64,000 bases of DNA. Source: Oxytricha trifallax. Taxonomy: Eukaryota > Ciliophora > Spirotrichea > Sporadotrichida > Oxytrichidae. The notes beneath the pieces were generated by a model. That model saw only the letters and a program-made list of their open reading frames with translations, was not told where the DNA came from and did not search any database. Location of the stretch: the NCBI GenBank assembly GCA_000711775.1, contig ARYC01017027.1, positions 296,679 through 360,678 on the forward strand, read 5' to 3'. This document shows, one piece after another, positions 35,596-47,800 of this stretch. Both the position numbers and the translations under genes were made by a program. Position 1 is the stretch's first letter. Each line of letters begins with the position of its first letter.

Positions 35596-37664
35596 TCACA
35601 TGAACTTTGAGAATGGGTTGACTTGATTGTTTCCGCCCATGCGTGATGAAAAGTTATCACTCTTTCCAAAGTTAAATGGATTGCCCATAGCATTATTTGA
35701 GGAGGAGCCCTAGAATTGATTAGATATGGGGAATTGCTCCTCGGACTGACCTCTACTGTTATTAATAACATAAAAATAAGAAGATATATTTATCGCGAGA
35801 CTTTTGGTTTCTTTTAGCAGGAGCTGCTCCAATACCATTTTTCTACCCTTCTTCATCAGTGCCGGAAGATTTCCCTCTCTTTCTGTTATTTTTATTGGGT
35901 TCCTTTTTCTCTTCCTCAACTTAGGCCCTCTGTTAAGCAGTGGCTCTAGAGGCTGCGAAAGAAGTATCTTGTGTCTCTCCCTGATAACTCTAGTTTCTCA
36001 TAGAATTCCCTATATTAGAGTGAGCACCAGCATGATAGACGATTCTCTGCTCTCTTTGTCTAATCCACTTATCCCTCTCTTCCTAAGTGGCCTTCTCAAA
36101 TGCTTCTCTCCCTTCAATCACCGCTTAAATTTAATTATCGTAATATATTTATTAAATAAACCCCGCTTTGATATCTCTGCAGGAGATGACTGAGGGTATA
36201 TCAACATGACTGCCTTTTCTCTCGAAGATATCCTTCTCTCCTTGTGATCCAGTCAAGCCAAATTGTTGTCTCAATATCTCATAGAACAAATGGAAGAAGA
36301 AAGCTCTCTCAATCTCACTGCGAAGCTTGTAACCTTTCAAAGCATCAGTGATGTCCACCAAGTTAGGGTCATTGAATCATAAGATTAAAAAAGTATTGTA
36401 GAAAATAGTAACTATATATCAAGCTAATTTACTAAATAATTTATAAATTTAATCTTAAACTTAGAATTTTATTTTTTAAGTTGCATTATGCATTGATTCC
36501 TCGGAAAAAGCTAAATATTTTTTTTATCAAACTCATAGTATAAGCGAATTATCTAAAGTTAAGATCAAATTTTATTTAGATTTCTTATTTATCAATTAAA
36601 ATCTTCAAATACAATTTTACAATTATAAATTAATATATTTCAAGATTATATATTAAATGCCTTACCGTTGTTCTAGTTGGCATTACCATTAATTCCTGCA
36701 CCAGATCCTCCTTTAGGTTAACTCTTCTTGTTCTGCCCCTTGTTATCCTTGGCAAGCTGGTCATTGAAGCTTTGCATCTCTGCGATTAATGACTCCATTT
36801 GCTCAAGCACTTCCTTTCCCTTGTAAGCATTTTCGTCACTCTTTGATTGAAAATATGCGCTCATCTTTTCCTGCATCTGAACGAAGTTCTCGTTCTGGAA
36901 CACTTTTAACAAAGGCAACATTTAATATCAGAATGAATAGTTAATTGACCTTTTTGTTTATTTAATAAAAATTAAAATAGACTTAAGTTTCAATCTGCTC
37001 AGCGAGACGTTGGCCATCTTACATGTTGCTCATAGCTTGTGTGTTGAAATCTTCAAGGTACTATGAGAGAGAAGTTTATAGTTGTTGATGCACTATTCTA
37101 CCCACTTAAGCACCTATAGATACATGTGTTATTGACACTTTCCTCAAGAAGTATTTAGGAAATTAATGATAAAACACAAAATGATGTTTAAGATAGAATT
37201 AAGATCACACACTCTCCTATCATATCATGATTAATAGGAGATAACAAAAATAGCCAGTAGTATAGTTTATATATATAGTACAAAGTGATTGAAGAAGATA
37301 CTAAAGTACAAAAGTATCTTTCCGAAGTTATGTAAAGGATATGCAAGAGAATTCAAAGACTTACTTATTTGCTGATAATTTGCAGAAGGATCGAAATTAT
37401 CTTGCGGGAAGTTCATGCTTGCTCCAGACCCAAAGTTTTGCTGATTATTTCTCATTCCTCCCATATCAAATCTCTTGGTTAAACCAATTGAATTTTATAG
37501 TATTTTACTTAATTTAAGACATTACTAATAAACTTTAGTTGAGGTTAAGCCTTAGCTGATGACAAGTTGCCTCCAAGTAGAGAGTCCTTGTTCATACCAT
37601 TGCCTTGATTATAGAGTGGAAATTGATGACTCATTGCTGAGCTTTAATTTGAATTTTGTCTCAT
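35596..37664 (-). CDS. NF/Q-rich protein with central coiled coil, unknown
   Basis: Family not recognised. Minus-strand coding blocks in order: start MRQNSNQSSAMSHQF at 37664; MGGMRNNQQNFGSGASMNF (37.46 kb); QYLEDFNTQAMSNMQDGQRL (37.05 kb); a Glu/Gln/Met-rich helical block with MEKMSAYF-like and EQMESLIAEMQSFNDQL text (36.72-36.92 kb); DALKGYKLRSEIERAFFF and LFYEILRQQFGLTG (36.2-36.36 kb); EERDKWIRQREQRIVYH (36.0-36.1 kb); and a C-terminus NPFNFGKSDNF ... NPFSKFM ending at TGA 35596. AT-rich gaps between blocks are IESs or introns, not resolved. NF/GN-rich ends around a coiled coil recall nucleoporins or RNA-granule proteins, but this is only a resemblance. Confidence 0.55.
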
Positions 37665-37992
37665 GATGTTTAGTTTCTTCTTTGCAATAATTTCTGAAAT
37701 TTTAATTAATTATTAATTTCTCTATCAATCGGCTTAAATAGTCTTTGGGTATGATTTGGTTATTTTTAATATAAGATTAAAGGAGAGGATATTAAATAAT
37801 TTGGAATAAATATAGTGTAATATATAAATTTTAAGGAAATTTATAATCAAAAATATAATTAATATAGTATTATAATAATCTTAAATGAGTATGATTCAGC
37901 TCCTAATTTTATTAGCTAAATTAAGTACATATAATTATAACTTAATCACAATAAAATAATTTACTAAAGATTTATAAAAACTCCTAGAAAAA
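37665..37992. other. AT-rich divergent intergenic region
   Basis: Separates the minus-strand NF/Q-rich gene from the plus-strand transporter. It presumably holds both 5' flanks. No motif identified. Confidence 0.35.
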
Positions 37993-40428
37993 ATGAACGA
38001 TTCATCTTTGTTAAACATAGAAAAGTAATTAACTCCCCCAGGTCATGCTGATATATACAATGAGAAAATAATAGATAATAATTGATATTAAAACTAACAA
38101 GCCAATGATTTATATGATGACTTTTAAGGTCCAAAGAATCGATATAATTTATAGTTTTAAAAATAATTTAATATCTTAAGTTTTGAAATAGCATGAATTC
38201 TTAAGAGAATGGTTTTTACTATATTTCTTAGTTTAATATAATTAAAATCGAGATAGATTTAACTCATCAATAAATAAAACCTGTGAGAAAGATAGAAGCA
38301 GAAAAAGTTCAGATGAAACTTTGTTTGACAAATTACTAAACCAAATCAACACTTAGAATCAACCAATACCCAATTTAAAATCTGAAAATTCAGCTTTTAA
38401 GGGGATTAAGGAAGTTAGAATATCTGAACCCAATATCAAATTTCAGAATAACTCTGAGAAAATAGCATCTCTCGATTTTTATTTTAATCATAAAATTTGT
38501 ATGTTTAAATCTCCCATTACGTTTAAAAGAAAATCTACAAATGATAATGAAAACTAACGAATTCAAGCATTGACAAGAACCAACACAAGTTTAGATTTAA
38601 AAACGAACTTCTCAATATCCCAAATTTAATCTAGAAAATTCAGCATTAGGACTAGAGTTGACAAGGAACAAGAGGAGGCGGATAACGATAAAACCTATTT
38701 GTTTAATGTCTTTGAGTCCACTATATTATTGACTTCTAGAGCTATTGGAGTGGGATTTTTATACTTTCCTAGCCATACAGACTGGAGAACCTTTTTGACA
38801 GGTAAGATTTTTCGTTTTATTAACAAAAATATTGACTAAAAATATCATATAGGTATCATGCTAATATTGCTGAATTTTGGATAAGGTTTGTATTCAAGTG
38901 TTCTTATACTTAAAATGCGATGCTAACTTAACGATTACACGTAATATCATATTAATATAAGTTTAACTCTAATGTTAGTGTAGTAATTTCTAAGAATTGG
39001 CATACTACGCTGGAGGAGGGAGAGCTTCAATTATATGTGTGAGTTTAATAGTAATATTTACTTTCGCACTCTATCCCTCTGCTTATTTCAGTAATTACCT
39101 TATTTATTAATTTACTATTTTGTACAGAACTGATAGCCTCATTGATCCTTGAAATATATTGCAGATTTACAGGACAAGCCCTTCATGAAGTTACAGACAG
39201 TGATGAAAGTGTAAATGCTGGTTTAGTTTTGCTAACTTCAGTTATTTTACTATACTTTTGCTACAATTACAAATTTGATCAGTTTAAGTTAACTGCGAAG
39301 ATGATTAGTATCACAAGTTTCTTCATTCTGATGTTTATACTTGCATCATTTAAGTTCTTAGTTCAGGGTTTGTATAATCCTGATTCAACCTATGAATGTG
39401 GAAAGGGACTTTGGAAGATTTATGGGAAAACGGATTAAATACTTATGATGTTTCCAACTATGTGCTTTGCCTTTAGTTTTGAGAACTCAGTTATGCCTCT
39501 GTATTCAGTCTCCAAAATTAGAGATTACAATGGAAAAAGTAGCTATAAAGCGTGCTTATATTGTCTCCTTATTGCTTTGGGTTATTACTTTGTATTAATG
39601 AGCAATTCTTTTGGATATGGAATATATGGTGAGACAATCAGTTCAGCATGTGAGGCCAGGCTAGAGTCAGTAGACATTTTAACAATAATTATGACTGGAA
39701 ACAAGGACGACAATACTGCTAATGCATTGTCGATTGTATTACTTCTCTTCATTTTAATGCAGAGTATACTTTAACTTTTATACACATTCTATGAAAGTAG
39801 AATTAATATCCACATACTATTCGAAGAATTACTTTACCAAATTTTTTTAATTCTAATTTTTTCTTTTAACCAAGATACTAGTAATTTTGTCGAGCAAACG
39901 AGAAGATAGCCAAGCGGGACAAGCCCTTAATCAAATCGACTAACAACTCAAGTTTCTGGTGATAACTCAAAACAGAAAACATTAATTGCATAAACTGCAA
40001 CCACTGCTTTTCCTGACCCAACAGCCTCTGTTATTGGGAATAGCTAGAAGGATCAAGTACGTCGACTTTGCTTCTTCATTCTATACTCATTCAACATATT
40101 TATTGCTTGTTTGCCTTCAAGATACCTTGTGGAATATATCAGTAACCTCTGTGGGTCAACAACTATCCCTATGCTTGTAAATGTACTTCCAGGGATCTTA
40201 TATTTCGCATTGTGTAGATAATTAGATTGGAAAGATAAAATTCTAAGCTCTCACAAATATCCATCGATGATCTTTGCAATATTTGGAGGAATATAAATAG
40301 CTATATTTACATCAATTAGTTTCTACATTTATGTGATAAATACTTAGCTTAACTTAAACCTGTATAAATCAACCGAGGAACTATTTTTTAACACTTTTGG
40401 GAATATCAACGCTCCATAAAATAGTTGA
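37993..40428 (+). CDS. Amino-acid/auxin permease family (AAAP) transporter
   Basis: A predicted multi-pass secondary transporter for amino acids in a plasma or vacuolar-type membrane. A long hydrophilic N-terminus (MNDSSLLNIEK ... SIRTRVDKEQEEADND) precedes the hallmark first helix TILLTSRAIGVGFLYFP. Later helices include LLTSVILLYFCYNY, ISITSFFILMFILASF, a TMCFAFSFENSVMPLY motif (typical AAAP helix with 'F.F..S..P.Y') and KACLYCLLIALGYYFVLMSN. Introns with GT..AG fit at 38802-38852 and 39091-39127. IES-like gaps remain near 38070-38270 and 38890-39000. The end is TGA 40426-40428 after FGNINAPQNS. About 140 bp downstream a Merlin-type transposon is inserted. Confidence 0.75.
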
Positions 40429-40561
40429 AATAAGTTCCATAAAGTTGAATAACATCGAATAATTTTAAAATTTATTAATTCATATTTCCTTTAAAAATAT
40501 TACTAACATCATACGATATCTTAAGTGTTGATCTGAATTAAATTTAATTAAAATAAATATA

Positions 40562-40569
40562 CTATCTTA
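40562..40569 (+). repeat. 8-bp target-site duplication of Merlin-like element (left)
   Basis: CTATCTTA is repeated exactly at 42205-42212 on the other side of the element. Merlin and IS1595-type elements make 8-9 bp duplications. Confidence 0.85.
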
Positions 40570-40734
40570 GGGGAGGGGGTCGAAGTCGGTGGCAGAAATT
40601 TTTCGAAATCCTAAGTCGGTGGCAGACATAAAAAAATTTTTTTTTTAAATTCCTATGTCGGTGGCAAAAAATAAAATATGATTATTTTACCAAAAATCAT
40701 AAATTGATGCTTAATATAAAAAAAAGTTTTCAAT
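40570..40734 (+). repeat. Left TIR of Merlin-like element
   Basis: Contains AAGTCGGTGGCAGAAAT, AAGTCGGTGGCAGACAT and ATGTCGGTGGCAAAAAA in succession. Mirrors 42006-42204. Confidence 0.9.
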
Positions 40735-40816
40735 AAAAAAAATAAATATTTAAATTGTTGTATCTAAAAATTTATTTTAAAATTTATATTATTATTTTAA
40801 TATAATAGATATAGAA

Positions 40817-42010
40817 ATGTAAAGGCAAAAAAGACATTCAGATATTGTAAAAACATCTTAATTAATAATGGATGTAATGAGTTTTATCAAAGATACATAA
40901 AATGTAATAGCAGATCTATAAGAAACTGGCATTTTCGAAAATGACGTAAAATATCAAGTATGCAGATAGTATATGATGTTAACCAAAAGAAAAGATGCAC
41001 CAGATGAAGTTGAATACTAATGTAAACGACCATGCAGGAGGAAAAAATCAATTTAATCACTATTTATGTTTCGCAAGCATCAACAACCAATATCAGCATG
41101 GTATTTATTGGTGTTTCACTATTTTGCAAAGGGATACAGTTCTTCCCAAACAAAGTACAATTTAAATATGTGCAATTACAAATTAAATCAGAAATTAATC
41201 AAGAATATATTCTAAGATGTTAGAAAAAAGATAGCTAAGTATATGGAGATTTTTCACATCTAAGATGAAAATGAAATACTTAATGGTGATATTGAAGTAG
41301 ATGAAAGTTTATTTACTCATGGAAAATTCTTGCATGATGAAGGCTAAATTAGAAATTAAGTAGGAAATATGAGAGTTGAAAGGCAAATTTGGGTATTCGG
41401 TATGATAGAAAGAAATTCTAAGAAAGCAAAAGTTTTCATTGTTAAAGACAGAACTAGAGATACTTTATGGGCACTAATACACTAATATTCTTAAGTAGGA
41501 TCTACTATACATCATGATGGATTTAGTTCATATTAAAATATGCAGTTTTCATAAGCAGGATTATACAATAAAAGATATGTTCATGAAGAACTAAAATAAA
41601 ATTTATTTAATCAATAATAAGAAGAAGATAATGATGAAGATGATGACGATGATGATGAAGAAGATGATAATGATGAAGAAGATGATAATGATGAAGAAGA
41701 TGATAATGTTGAAGAAGATGATAATTAAGAAAATAAATTTTAAGATGTTGAAATGCAAGATGATAGTGAGAATAGCCATGCAAATGTAAGACCTAGAAAT
41801 TTTAGAGGAACTAATTAAATTGAAAGCTTATGGTTTTAACTCAAAAGATATATTAAAAATATTTATAGTACGGTAAGTGATGAAAATTTGCATGATTTTC
41901 TAATGGAAGCATAATGGAGAAGACATATAAAAATCAATTAATAAAAGGCAAATGAATCTTTATCTGAGATATTTAACTAGTTAGTAATTAATTAACAATT
42001 CTTTGATTGA
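40817..42010 (+). CDS. Merlin-like (ISXO2/IS1595) transposase with acidic insertion
   Basis: 397 aa, uninterrupted when TAA/TAG are Gln, ending at TGA 42008-42010. The N-terminal third has a Cys pair region (YQCKRPCRRKK) in place of a clear zinc ribbon. The catalytic core shows D162 in DIEVDESLF, D234 in IHHDGFSSY and E336 in NQIESLWFQLKRY, the DDE triad of the ISXO2-like fold. The D234-E336 distance is stretched to about 100 residues by a very acidic Asp/Glu-rich segment (residues about 272-305, encoded at 41630-41730). The stop lies inside the right TIR. The ciliate code and intact frame suggest recent activity in this lineage rather than bacterial contamination. Confidence 0.92.
41630..41730 (+). 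repeat. GATGAAGAA-type coding tandem repeat
   Basis: Short repeats of GATGATAATGATGAAGAA encode the acidic EEDDND run inside the transposase catalytic domain. Probably expanded by slippage. Confidence 0.85.
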
Positions 42011-42204
42011 AAACTTTTTTTTATATTAAGCATCAATTTATGAGTTTTTGGTAAAATAATCATATTTTATTTTTTGCCACCGACATAGGATTTTGAAAAA
42101 AAAAATTTTTTTTATGTCTGCCACCGACTTAGGATTTTGAAAAAATTTTGCCACCGACTTAGGATTTCAGAAAAATTTCTGCCACCGACTTAGACCCCCC
42201 CCCC
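42006..42204 (-). repeat. Right TIR of Merlin-like element
   Basis: Four TGCCACCGACTTA-type units and a terminal C-run. One unit more than the left TIR. Confidence 0.9.
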
Positions 42205-42212
42205 CTATCTTA
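42205..42212 (+). repeat. 8-bp target-site duplication of Merlin-like element (right)
   Basis: CTATCTTA, identical to 40562-40569. Confidence 0.85.
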
Positions 42213-42249
42213 TAATATATTAAGAAGAAAGACTTAACGAAAACAAAAA

Positions 42250-43554
42250 ATGGCTTAACAAATGCAAGGAACCGGCATCAACATGCCAAAGATCTCATAT
42301 GCTTCAACTATGATTGTTGAAGATCACCTTAAGAAATGCTTGGCTAAGACCACTAACAATAAATAGTTATTAAGGGTTTTTACTCTTTAAATAAGAAAGT
42401 TTATATTGATTATCATAGAAATTAGTTTATAATATATATTAACAAGCCATTCAAGGTGTCAGACAACAAACTTTTGCCAAAGGCTCAACACTCTCCATTC
42501 GGAGATTTCCCCAAAGATTTCTTGCCAAAGAAGGGGACAACCGTAACTGATATAGCACCAATCGATAAGCACGAACAATCAATTGCTGCCAAGGGTGTTG
42601 GTAAGTAAAATTCATTTCATAATGATTGACCTCTATAATGATTGCACATAAAAGATTTCAATATTCTTACCAAATTCTTCTATAGCTATCTTAAAGAAGG
42701 GAGAAGGCCTTGGAGGAAAGGCCGTTAGTTTGAACAAGCCAAAGGAAAAGCCCGCACCACAAAAGCCAAGAGCTGGTGCTTTCAACCAAAGATTGATCCC
42801 ACCTAGTGAATTCAGAAGATTCTACGACAGAGGAGATCTCCCAATCGCAATTGAGCACGGTCCTTAAAACAGAATCTACTGGAAAGTTGAAATTTAACAA
42901 CTAGATTATCATCATTACTTGCCAATCTTCTTCGAGGGTATTAGAGAAAAGCAAGATCCATACAGATTCCTCGCTGTGCAAGGTGTCTTCGATATGCTCG
43001 ATAAGGGTGGTGCTAAGGTTCTTCCAGTCATTCCACAACTTATCATCCCAATTAAGAGTAAGTGCATATTAAGATAAAGAGTTGCTAAGTTTGTTTTAAA
43101 AGCTCTAATGACATTGCTAATGCTTTATTTTAAACCCAAATTTCTAACTCCTATTTTTTCTATAGCTGCCTTAAACACCAGAGACTCAGAAATCATCTCA
43201 ATTACCTTGAAAATCTTATAAGCTCTCGTTACCTGCTCAGACACCATTGGTGAGGCTCTCGTCCCTTACTACAGACAGATCTTGCCAGTAATGAACCTCT
43301 TCAAAATTAAGAACTAGAACTTGGGAGACAAAATCGATTACAGTCAGAGAAAGTCAGCCAACTTGGGTGATCTTATTCAATAAACTCTTGAGATGTTCGA
43401 AATTCACGGAGGAGAAGATGCTTTCATCAATATCAAGTATTACAATACGCTTTTCAGATATATTTCAAAACACATCATTATAAATAGAGTGGTATATTTG
43501 TTTTTATATTTTCAATATATGATCCCAACTTACGAAAGTTGCGTCCTCAACTGA
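42250..43554 (+). CDS. PACRG: Parkin co-regulated gene protein (PACRG), axonemal
   Basis: PACRG is an inner-junction protein of ciliary doublet microtubules. Segments 42250-42359, 42446-42600, 42686-43057, 43166-43440 and 43519-43554 join to exactly 316 codons, 315 aa. Two gaps are GT..AG introns (42601-42685, 43058-43165) and two are IESs with pointers (42360-42445, 43441-43518). Diagnostic text: [66 protein letters not shown] and the C-terminus [20 protein letters not shown]. The last block appears only when the second IES is removed. It is intact and of normal family length. The 5' flank is only 46 bp beyond a transposon, so the somatic end must lie in that interval or the transposon is excised. 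Confidence 0.93.
42360..42445 (+). other. Internal eliminated sequence 1 in PACRG
   Basis: 86 bp, AT-rich, with TAACAA at both edges (42354-42359 and 42440-42445). Removing one copy plus the interior restores ACC ACT AAC AAG CCA TTC in frame. There is no GT..AG border, so it is an IES and not an intron. Confidence 0.85.
43441..43518 (+). other. Internal eliminated sequence 2 in PACRG
   Basis: 78 bp with a 3-bp pointer TAT (43438-43440 and 43516-43518). Its removal rejoins AAG TAT to ATG ATC CCA and restores the highly conserved PACRG C-terminus. No splice-site consensus. Confidence 0.8.
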
Positions 43555-43777
43555 GTCATTATCAAGGACAAAAGACTCGAGATTATTATTCACAACTTAT
43601 TGCATTAAATAATTTAAGCATTTTTAAACAAAATTTACAAGACTTATATTCGAATATTCTTATCTCCTTTTATTTCTACTCTTAAACCTAACACAATAAT
43701 TGTCATATTACGTTGTAAAGATAATAATTTGATTATAGGTTAAGCATAATTTTCCTGCTTTAAGTTTAAGAAGACTT
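43555..43777. other. Convergent 3' intergenic region
   Basis: 223 bp of AT-rich DNA between the stop codons of PACRG and the LRR gene. No feature seen. Confidence 0.4.
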
Positions 43778-44869
43778 TCAAAGGTCATCATTTCTGATAA
43801 ATCTATTTCCCTCAGAATGACTTTTAAGAATTCTTTCAAGTAAACTTCTTGAAGAGTGGTACTTCTTGTAAGCCCTTTGATTAAACTCAAAAGTACCCTT
43901 GCCAGCTGTGGCTTTAGTATGAGAAGCATTTTTCTTAAGATCTTTGAGCAAGTCTTCATCAGCTGCACCTCCTTTCTTTCTACTGGATGATTTTTCTTCT
44001 GGAATTGAAGCTAAAAATGTTTTAACTATAGAAGTTGCATCTTACTTAATTTAGTTGACTTTGATTGACTACCCATTACCTTTGCTTTCTTAGATTCGAT
44101 TTCCTTTTGCTTTTGTTTCTATAATGATTCAATAAATTAACACATGAATATTAAGCTTTTTTTCTCTTCAAATCTTACAATCATATCTTGGTTATTTGCG
44201 AAATCTGTACCATCAAGTGTAGTCAAACTTGGAAGCCATATTTTAACAGTAGCTCTGAATACTTCATACTTCTCCTCAGAGTCGAACATAGGGTTAATTG
44301 GATTTTTCATAACATTCAAGTGCTTGACTGATGGGAACTAAATTGAAATATGGTTTAAAATTACATGAATTTTTTAGTCAAATTTTTACCTTTTATTAGA
44401 TTTAGAATAGGAATGTGTCGAGATCCCTGATAGCATTATAACTTAAACTTAGAGTCTCAAGTTTGCTAAGTGCAGGTAGGGAGAGAATGTTTGTGAAATT
44501 ATTGTGATCTAAGATTAAAATCTTCAAATTTGGGAATACATCCAAACCTCCAGCGTTACTAAATTAAATCAATGAAAAACATGTTAAAGAGGAATAAAGA
44601 TTTTTTAGATTTTATTGAGTGAACTTCGATGCATATCCTAATTATTTTGCAAAATATATAGCAATAAAAATGCTTGATATTATATAGATAATTTATTGCA
44701 TGAATTTGAATTATTTAAAAATACTGCGAACTTACTCTAGTTAATTGTAGGCAAGATCAATTTCAACAATTGAAGTAGCTTTGGTTTGAGCAGCTTAGTT
44801 AATTTCTTGACTTTCGCCAATACTTGAGAGATCTTTCTTTCTCTCAATCACTTTTCCATTTGACATCAT
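43778..44869 (-). CDS. Leucine-rich-repeat protein, probably cilium-associated
   Basis: Minus-strand gene starting MMSNGKVIERKKDLSS at 44869 and ending NRFIRNDDL TGA at 43778. Blocks: TSIVEIDLAYNQLE; VFPNLKILILDHNNFTNI; LPALSKLETLSLSYNAIRDL; FPSVKHLNVMKNPINP; VKIWLPSLTTLDG; then a basic Gln/Lys/Glu-rich helix (KQKQKEIESKKAK) and a charged tail. The order of LRRs, an 'NPI' cap and a 'LP.L..LDG' motif is typical of LRRC/SDS22-like axonemal proteins. Several short GT..AG introns separate the blocks (for example GTAAGTTCG at 44.74 kb and a 62-nt one near 44.15 kb). It converges on PACRG, so both may share one nanochromosome. The function is inferred from the fold only. Confidence 0.75.
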
Positions 44870-47800
44870 TTTTATTAGGATTATATTTATTTTGCAAAAT
44901 TATGTATTATATTCATTATTTTCTAATACTTTAATTCACTCATTTGACTATAATTATTTTTATTAAAAGTAGTCAATATTAGTTTTAAATGTTATTAAAT
45001 ACAAAACTATAAAATATATATTGTTAGATTTATTCTTATTCAAATATATTTAAATATAAAAAACTTATGAAGACCATTTGTAATAGAATTCTTAATTACT
45101 TATTTTCTAAATTTATATCAAAGGAATTTCTGAATTTGGTAATTACCCTTTTTTTAATAAATAATTACTTAGACATAATTATAAATTGTAGAAATGTAAT
45201 TCGAATAGATTTAAACCTGTACAGTAATGATCATTGTATAATATTCTTATTCTATTATGTCATAATTAGTAGTTTTATAATTCAAATTGTAACAATATGC
45301 TTCTACTTGATTCTATTGATTATCCCATTATAAATTATTAAAGGCATTTTAATTAAATAGTCTTATATCATTTTATCTAAATTATTATTTTTAGTGAATT
45401 AAATATAGTAAATATTCACAATTAATTAACATATAATTTATAATTATATAAAATCTATTCCATTTCATAGATATTTAATTCAAATTACATAATTAAGTAT
45501 AAACTAGTGATTCTATTTATTCTAGTATTCAATTCATGCATTGATTTATAAACAATTATTTACCGATCAAATTATTCTATGAGAATATTTCCATTTTAAT
45601 GTATAATTTTTATATTTTCCTAAATTCAATATCAATGTTGATGATGAATTATACCTATTTAAAAGTTAAAATTAAATGAAATACAGATGATCTATCTATT
45701 TAAATTCCTACTTATTATTTATAATAAAATTATTTGTCATAATTTATTTATATGAGATTTTTTCAATAATTCATTTTAATATATTAAAATTCTACTTTAT
45801 ATGAATTATCAATGAATCCTTGTGAAAACCCTACAATTTCTTTTTTTTAACGTTATTTCCCTATCTAATTAATTATTATGTAAAGTGTTTTCTTTGGAAT
45901 ATATGAATATAATAATCAAAATTAATTTTTTTACTTTTGTGTTTTTCATGATTCCAGCTATTGTTAAATACATCTATTAAATTCTCAATCATTTTTAATC
46001 TTTTAATGTGTTTTAATCATGTTTTTAGAAATAAACTTTGTCCAGTATTGCATAAATATAATAATTTTGTAATTTATAGTTCTTTTCTATGATTAATGTT
46101 GATATATTGTTTATGAAACTTGAAATGATAAAAACAAATAATTTAATGCTAAATAAAAAATAATGAAGTCAAAGTTCACAAAATATATATTGCACCTAAG
46201 TTTACTCTAGAGGGTGTGAAGTTTTCTTTGATTATTTACTATTATTATAAATATTATTTTATTGCTTTGGCAAATAATTAAAATAAGTTTCAATAATAAA
46301 AATAATAAGAATGAATAAACTAAATTACATAAAAGAAAGTTGATAGCAATTAAATTCACAAATTTTCTATAAAATAAAAGCCCAGAAAATCATGATAAAT
46401 ATAATTAGAAAATAAAATTCGTTTTATTAAATAATATTTTTGATTTGAATCTCTTAGAAATATTTAATTAGAGTAATATAATTTTGTCGAATCTTATGTT
46501 TTATTCTCTTACTATAGGGAGGTTATTTGTAAAGTAAGTTAATAACCAATTTAATCATTAATATTGTATTGGTGGTTATTTGAGTTCCCTGTAATATTTA
46601 AATTTTTGATGCTCCACTCAATTGCAAATTACTTAACTTTTATTAAATCAACTATTTTACTTAATTACTCTCAAGAAAAAAGATAGATAAACTTCTCTTG
46701 TTTTTAATTACTTTTTATTATTGCATCATGATTTCAATAAAACCAAATCAACAACTTTTATTTTTAATATTATGATATTTATGCTGAAACTTCTTTTTTC
46801 TTACCACTATTATGATTAATTTAATATACCTTACTCTATGTTAAATATAAAGTAATAAGCAGCATTATAATTATATTTTTATGTAAAAATTTAATTAGAA
46901 TCATATTAAGATTATATACTTAAAAAATTAAAATAAATTTTGATTTTAGTAACATTAATAAGTCTAATATATTATAGGTAAATTATAAAAAAAAGTATTC
47001 TATTAATAAAAATATAAAATTAATTACTTATTTATAGTTTTTCTATTCAAATTAAGTTTAATCTATTTTATCCTATTTACAGTATTCCAATTATTTCGTA
47101 ACTATTTTATTTATGCTTTAGAAAGAAATTTACCATTTTGCTATTAAAGATCATTTCTACTCCCTTCAATAAATACTTGATTAAATTTTTTTTTTGATAT
47201 TTTTGATATACTTGGAATTTCACTAATATTATAAGCAAAGACCAATTTAATATTGAAGTTAAATATCTTTAAAATCTTGAATCTATTTTTCTTAAATACT
47301 TTTTCATTTTGTTGCTCCTTAATTATTAAATTACAACAAATCATTGTTTAGAATTATAAATTGACTGACTTTATCAATAACTATTAGACTTTTTTTCTTA
47401 ATCAGAATTTATTTCATTATTGAAACTGAATTATAGTGCCCCTTTATTATATTACTTTTTATATTTCTTTTGGAGATGTTTACCCAATTCTTATCATTTT
47501 ATTTATTGAGTTTTATAATTGATGGATACTATTTTAACCATACACTTAATTAAATTCAGGAATGTTGTTTATACCAATTCTTATTACGATGTAGTTGAAC
47601 TATCCCTTTCTTAAATTTTATTAATACATTTAAAATTTAAAGAGGAATTTAGTATTTTAGAAATGTATTCCCCTATTAATTTAAGAATTTATTATATATC
47701 CTCTCACACAGAGAGTTTAAAATTTATTTGACTAATTAAATATTGTTTACATTTTAATAATTATGATATATTCTTAATTAATTAATTAATTAATTATAAA

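Larger units (their letters stand above)
40570..42204. mobile_element. Merlin/IS1595-like DNA transposon, complete
   Basis: 1635 bp between perfect 8-bp direct repeats. Long terminal inverted repeats (about 40570-40734 and 42006-42204) begin with a G-run and C-run and contain repeated TCGGTGGCA units: three in the left, four in the right. A single intact transposase ORF fills the interior. The combination of TIR, 8-bp duplication and an ISXO2-like DDE domain identifies the Merlin superfamily. The insertion is between the transporter stop and the PACRG start, 46 bp upstream of the PACRG ATG. Confidence 0.9.

Noticed and set aside
42691..42900. Minus-strand open frame over PACRG
   Set aside because: Antisense to a well-conserved PACRG exon.
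45067..45333. 88-aa open frame with hydrophobic segments
   Set aside because: Sits in the AT-rich desert. The Ile/Leu/Phe/Asn-rich text is what TTA/ATT/AAT codons give by chance, with no support on either side.
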